Both the position numbers and the translations under genes were made by a program. A DNA stretch of 16,182 nt, taken from Prevotellaceae bacterium. GTDB lineage: Bacteria > Bacteroidota > Bacteroidia > Bacteroidales > UBA932. Position 1 is the first letter of the stretch; each line of letters starts with the position of its first letter. The DNA lies in NCBI GenBank assembly GCA_031273285.1, contig JAISSE010000230.1:1-16182 (forward strand), written 5' to 3'. The notes beneath the pieces were generated by a model that saw nothing but the letters and a program-made list of their open reading frames with translations, was not told the DNA's origin and searched no databases. Positions 13,527 through 16,182 of this stretch are shown here, piece by piece.

Positions 13527-16099
13527 TGTTCCGTTTTTCTATTTATTTTCCTGACACCGGCCATGATGCTTAGAACAACAAATCCAAGCAACAATACATA
13601 TCCTGTCCATGCTATATTTTCGGTAACTGTGTAAGATTTAGGATTAAAGCTAAATTCCACGGTATGTTTGCCTTCGGGAATCAACAAGGCGCGCAGGATA
13701 TAGTTTGCGCGTATAATCTCCGCTTCCTGTCCGTCGATATAAGCATGCCATCCGTTAGGATAGTATATTTCGGAGAATACGGCTAATTTTCGAGTATCCG
13801 CATTCGATTCGTATATCAATTTATTAGGCTTGTATTCCAGAAGTTTTATCGACGAATTATTTATGCTGTCCGGCACTTGTTCTTCTACTTTGTATTCGAT
13901 TTTTCGCAATTCATCCGTTTCGAATCGCTTGTCGATGACAGCGGTTTTTGCCGGATTGCTATCTGCCAGAGCTGCAATTTCTTCATCGGCATTGGCGACC
14001 CATTTTATTTCATCGACAAACCATGCGTTACCCAGAGCATTGGGATTACGCAGCAGTTTTTGTCCCGGCATGATGATGTATTTGGTATTCAACATATTCG
14101 GCACATCGAAATATTTAGTTCCCAGCAAACTCTCTACATTCTCGAAATTTATTCTGCCCAGATAGCGTTCGATAATATCCTGATAACGACGCATTTTTGC
14201 CCCATGATATCCTCCTATGGATTTATGATAATACGAAGTGGTTCCATCGTTGAATGTGCTGACAGCCAAATTGCAAACACGATAATTAAGGTCAGGGTCT
14301 GTCAGAATCTCTTCGTCAACCGGAGTTTTAGACACTAAATCCGTTTTTTGCAGTTTTCTGGGTTTGAAATCTTCGGCACTTAGATAGCGTTTGTTTACAG
14401 CACCCAGATCTACCAGTGTCAATGCGATGAGGGCAGCAAGAAACAGTTTGAGATTGAGTTTCTTCCGGCTATACAGCAGCACAAGCGTCGCGCCTGCACA
14501 GATAATTATCAGGCTGCGCCACGCATCGGCACGGAAAATCGAAATGCGGACACTCTCAATAATATCTTTCATTTGCGAAATGATAACGGATACTTGCGGA
14601 TTTTTCGCGGCTTCGGCAAACGACTGCGTTTCCTGCTGAGTGAAGAAGCTGAAGAACGTGCTCGGAGATATGATAAACAGCAGGATAAGTCCCGCCGTAG
14701 AGGCAAGACCGATATGAAACACCGAAATATCCCGTTTTAAGCGCTTGATATGAATCGTTTGCTTCAGTACAGAAGGGGTTTCGATAATTTTTTTCAGGGC
14801 AAGTATTGCCAACATCGGTATGCACAATTCGGCAATGACCAGTATTGAGGCTACCGCCCGTAACTTGTTGTAATAGGGGAAATAATCGAGGAAGAAATTC
14901 GTAAGCCACATGCAATTGCTGCCCCACGAAAGCATTATCGACATAATTGTGGAAATCAGCAATACGTATTTAAACCATCCTCGAACAATAAAAAGTCCCA
15001 GCACGAATAAAAACACCATGAACGCACCGGCATATACCGGTCCCGAAGTGGACGGCTGGTCTGCCCAATAGGTATTTGCGTAAAATATCTGCTGCGCTAC
15101 GCCGTTCTTTGCCTGATTGCTAATCCGTGTATTGTTTTGTACTTTTGATGTAATTTCCCTAGCTATCTTTTCGTCGGCAGCCAGATACCCCGAAGCTCCA
15201 CCTTTGGCATTGGGTATCAGGAGAGTGAAAGTTTCGCCTATACCATAACTCCATCCGGTAACATAACTGCGGTCAAGCCCGCCGTCGGTCTTGTCCTGCA
15301 TGTTATCGGTCAATTCCGACCCGCCGCGTATTGAATATTTACTGTAATCCATCGTATGGTATAAATTGGTAAAATTCAGGGCAAAAGCAATACCCGTCGC
15401 AACCACTGTCATGAGACTTGCTTTAATAAACCGAAGTATCTGTTTATTTTTATAACTGTATATAAGCCTGCCAATCAGATAAATCAATACAACCAGACCA
15501 AAATAGTAGGTCATTTGCGGATGGTTCGACACCAGTTGCAAAGCCATATAAACAGCCGTAACTATCGCACCCGACCAGTATTTGCCTCTATATGTCCAGA
15601 TTATACCTGCAAAGGTGGGTGGAATATATGCCAGTGTATAGACTTTCCAGATATGCCCCGCCTCAATAATGATGAAAAAATAGGACGAAAAGGCATAAGC
15701 AACAGAACCCAGTATCGCCAGCCATGGGTTAATTCGCAGAGCTATAAATAAAAGGAATGCGCCGAAGAGGAGTATGAATACAATATTTGCGGGCGAAGGT
15801 AAAACATACAAAGATAATATTCGTTGAATATAACCGAGTATTCGCGAACTGGGACCGCCCGGAGCAATCTGGTAGGTCGGCATTCCTCCGAACAAACCGT
15901 TTATCCAGAAAGTTCTTTCGCCGGTTTCTGCGGTGAAATTGGCGGCTTCCCGTCCGATACTGTTGCCCGTAACCACATCGTGCTGATATAACGCCTTGTT
16001 TTGAAAAATTTCAGGCATAAAGTAGCCTGTCGAAATCACGATAAATATCACTATCGCTACAAAATAAGGAACATAGGCTTTTAAAGATATATCTTTCAT
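13523..16099 (-). CDS. YfhO-family polytopic membrane protein
   Basis: An 858-residue integral membrane protein of the YfhO family, with a glycosyltransferase C (GT-C)-like layout. A first helix (about 9-28) is followed by an extracytoplasmic loop with LYQHDVVTGNS and FWINGLFGGMPTYQI. About twelve further helices lie between 104 and 567 with a large loop at about 250-350. A soluble domain (about 570-825) follows with YPNGWHAYIDGQEAEIIRANYILRALLI, and a last helix sits at about 828-850. In Bacillus and Listeria, YfhO homologues help glycosylate lipoteichoic acid, which Bacteroidota lack, so the substrate here is unknown. An in-frame ATG at 16150 would add 17 residues, but a promoter-like element (16129-16136) lies inside that extension and a membrane helix follows the shorter start directly, so 16099 is preferred. 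It overlaps cysE by four bases. Confidence 0.88.
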   Translation of the reverse strand: MKDISLKAYVPYFVAIVIFIVISTGYFMPEIFQNKALYQHDVVTGNSIGREAANFTAETGERTFWINGLFGGMPTYQIAPGGPSSRILGYIQRILSLYVLPSPANIVFILLFGAFLLFIALRINPWLAILGSVAYAFSSYFFIIIEAGHIWKVYTLAYIPPTFAGIIWTYRGKYWSGAIVTAVYMALQLVSNHPQMTYYFGLVVLIYLIGRLIYSYKNKQILRFIKASLMTVVATGIAFALNFTNLYHTMDYSKYSIRGGSELTDNMQDKTDGGLDRSYVTGWSYGIGETFTLLIPNAKGGASGYLAADEKIAREITSKVQNNTRISNQAKNGVAQQIFYANTYWADQPSTSGPVYAGAFMVFLFVLGLFIVRGWFKYVLLISTIMSIMLSWGSNCMWLTNFFLDYFPYYNKLRAVASILVIAELCIPMLAILALKKIIETPSVLKQTIHIKRLKRDISVFHIGLASTAGLILLFIISPSTFFSFFTQQETQSFAEAAKNPQVSVIISQMKDIIESVRISIFRADAWRSLIIICAGATLVLLYSRKKLNLKLFLAALIALTLVDLGAVNKRYLSAEDFKPRKLQKTDLVSKTPVDEEILTDPDLNYRVCNLAVSTFNDGTTSYYHKSIGGYHGAKMRRYQDIIERYLGRINFENVESLLGTKYFDVPNMLNTKYIIMPGQKLLRNPNALGNAWFVDEIKWVANADEEIAALADSNPAKTAVIDKRFETDELRKIEYKVEEQVPDSINNSSIKLLEYKPNKLIYESNADTRKLAVFSEIYYPNGWHAYIDGQEAEIIRANYILRALLIPEGKHTVEFSFNPKSYTVTENIAWTGYVLLLGFVVLSIMAGVRKINRKTEQ

Positions 16100-16128
16100 A
16101 TATACATATTTTACATTCTTTGTCGGTA

Positions 16129-16136
16129 CAAATTTA
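16129..16136 (-). promoter_or_regulatory. -7 promoter element for yfhO-cysE
   Basis: Read on the minus strand this is TAAATTTG, an exact TAnnTTTG match. Transcription would begin near 16122, about 23 bases before the preferred start codon at 16099. No TTG stands 19-21 bases upstream on that strand, so the match is one-sided. Confidence 0.45.
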
Positions 16137-16182
16137 CGGTATTTTTTCATATAATCGTGTTTTTCTTTATAAAAACATATGG

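Noticed and set aside
13877..14338. 153-codon plus-strand frame opposite the yfhO-like gene
   Set aside because: No promoter or family pattern; it mirrors the coding strand of a long conserved membrane-protein gene.

Overview
The window reads as an ordinary chromosomal stretch of a member of the Bacteroidota, most likely order Bacteroidales. Four things support this. Promoter-like sequences match the phylum-specific form TTTG - about 19-20 bases - TAnnTTTG. Start codons lack Shine-Dalgarno sequences and have A/T-rich leaders. The primary sigma factor is only 286 residues and lacks region 1.1. Rho carries a long charged insertion, TruB lacks a PUA domain, and the topoisomerase A subunit is ParC-like in the Bacteroidota style. 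I cannot name a genus. There are no tRNAs, rRNAs, insertion sequences, phage genes, CRISPR arrays or obvious foreign islands.

Layout, left to right. (1) 34-3389, plus strand: an envelope-stress-like block of an ECF sigma factor, a small single-pass membrane protein (probable anti-sigma), a secreted coiled-coil protein with an LTxxQ motif (probable periplasmic sensor) and an HtrA/DegQ protease, closed by a hairpin. (2) 3428-6389, plus: housekeeping genes for the primary sigma factor, ribosome-assembly GTPase EngB, the TsaC/YrdC tRNA t6A enzyme and phosphoglycerate mutase GpmA. (3) 6446-9103, plus: topoisomerase IV subunit A. (4) 9104-11081, plus: a 316-base leader region with two promoter candidates, then rho. 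(5) 11263-12542, plus: a YuaF/NfeD-like membrane protein overlapping truB by one base. (6) 12624-16099, minus: a YfhO-family polytopic membrane protein overlapping the serine acetyltransferase gene cysE by four bases. This pair converges on truB across an 81-base gap holding a hairpin.

How the genes fit together: the first four genes suggest a sigma/anti-sigma/sensor/protease circuit that watches protein folding in the periplasm. It resembles the enterobacterial RpoE-RseA and CpxP/Spy-DegP logic but is built from Bacteroidota parts. Most of the rest is core information processing. The less understood pieces are the YuaF-like protein without a flotillin beside it, the yfhO-cysE translational coupling and the disordered insertion of Rho. 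I found no convincing wholly new system. The ECF block and the yfhO-cysE pair are the best leads.
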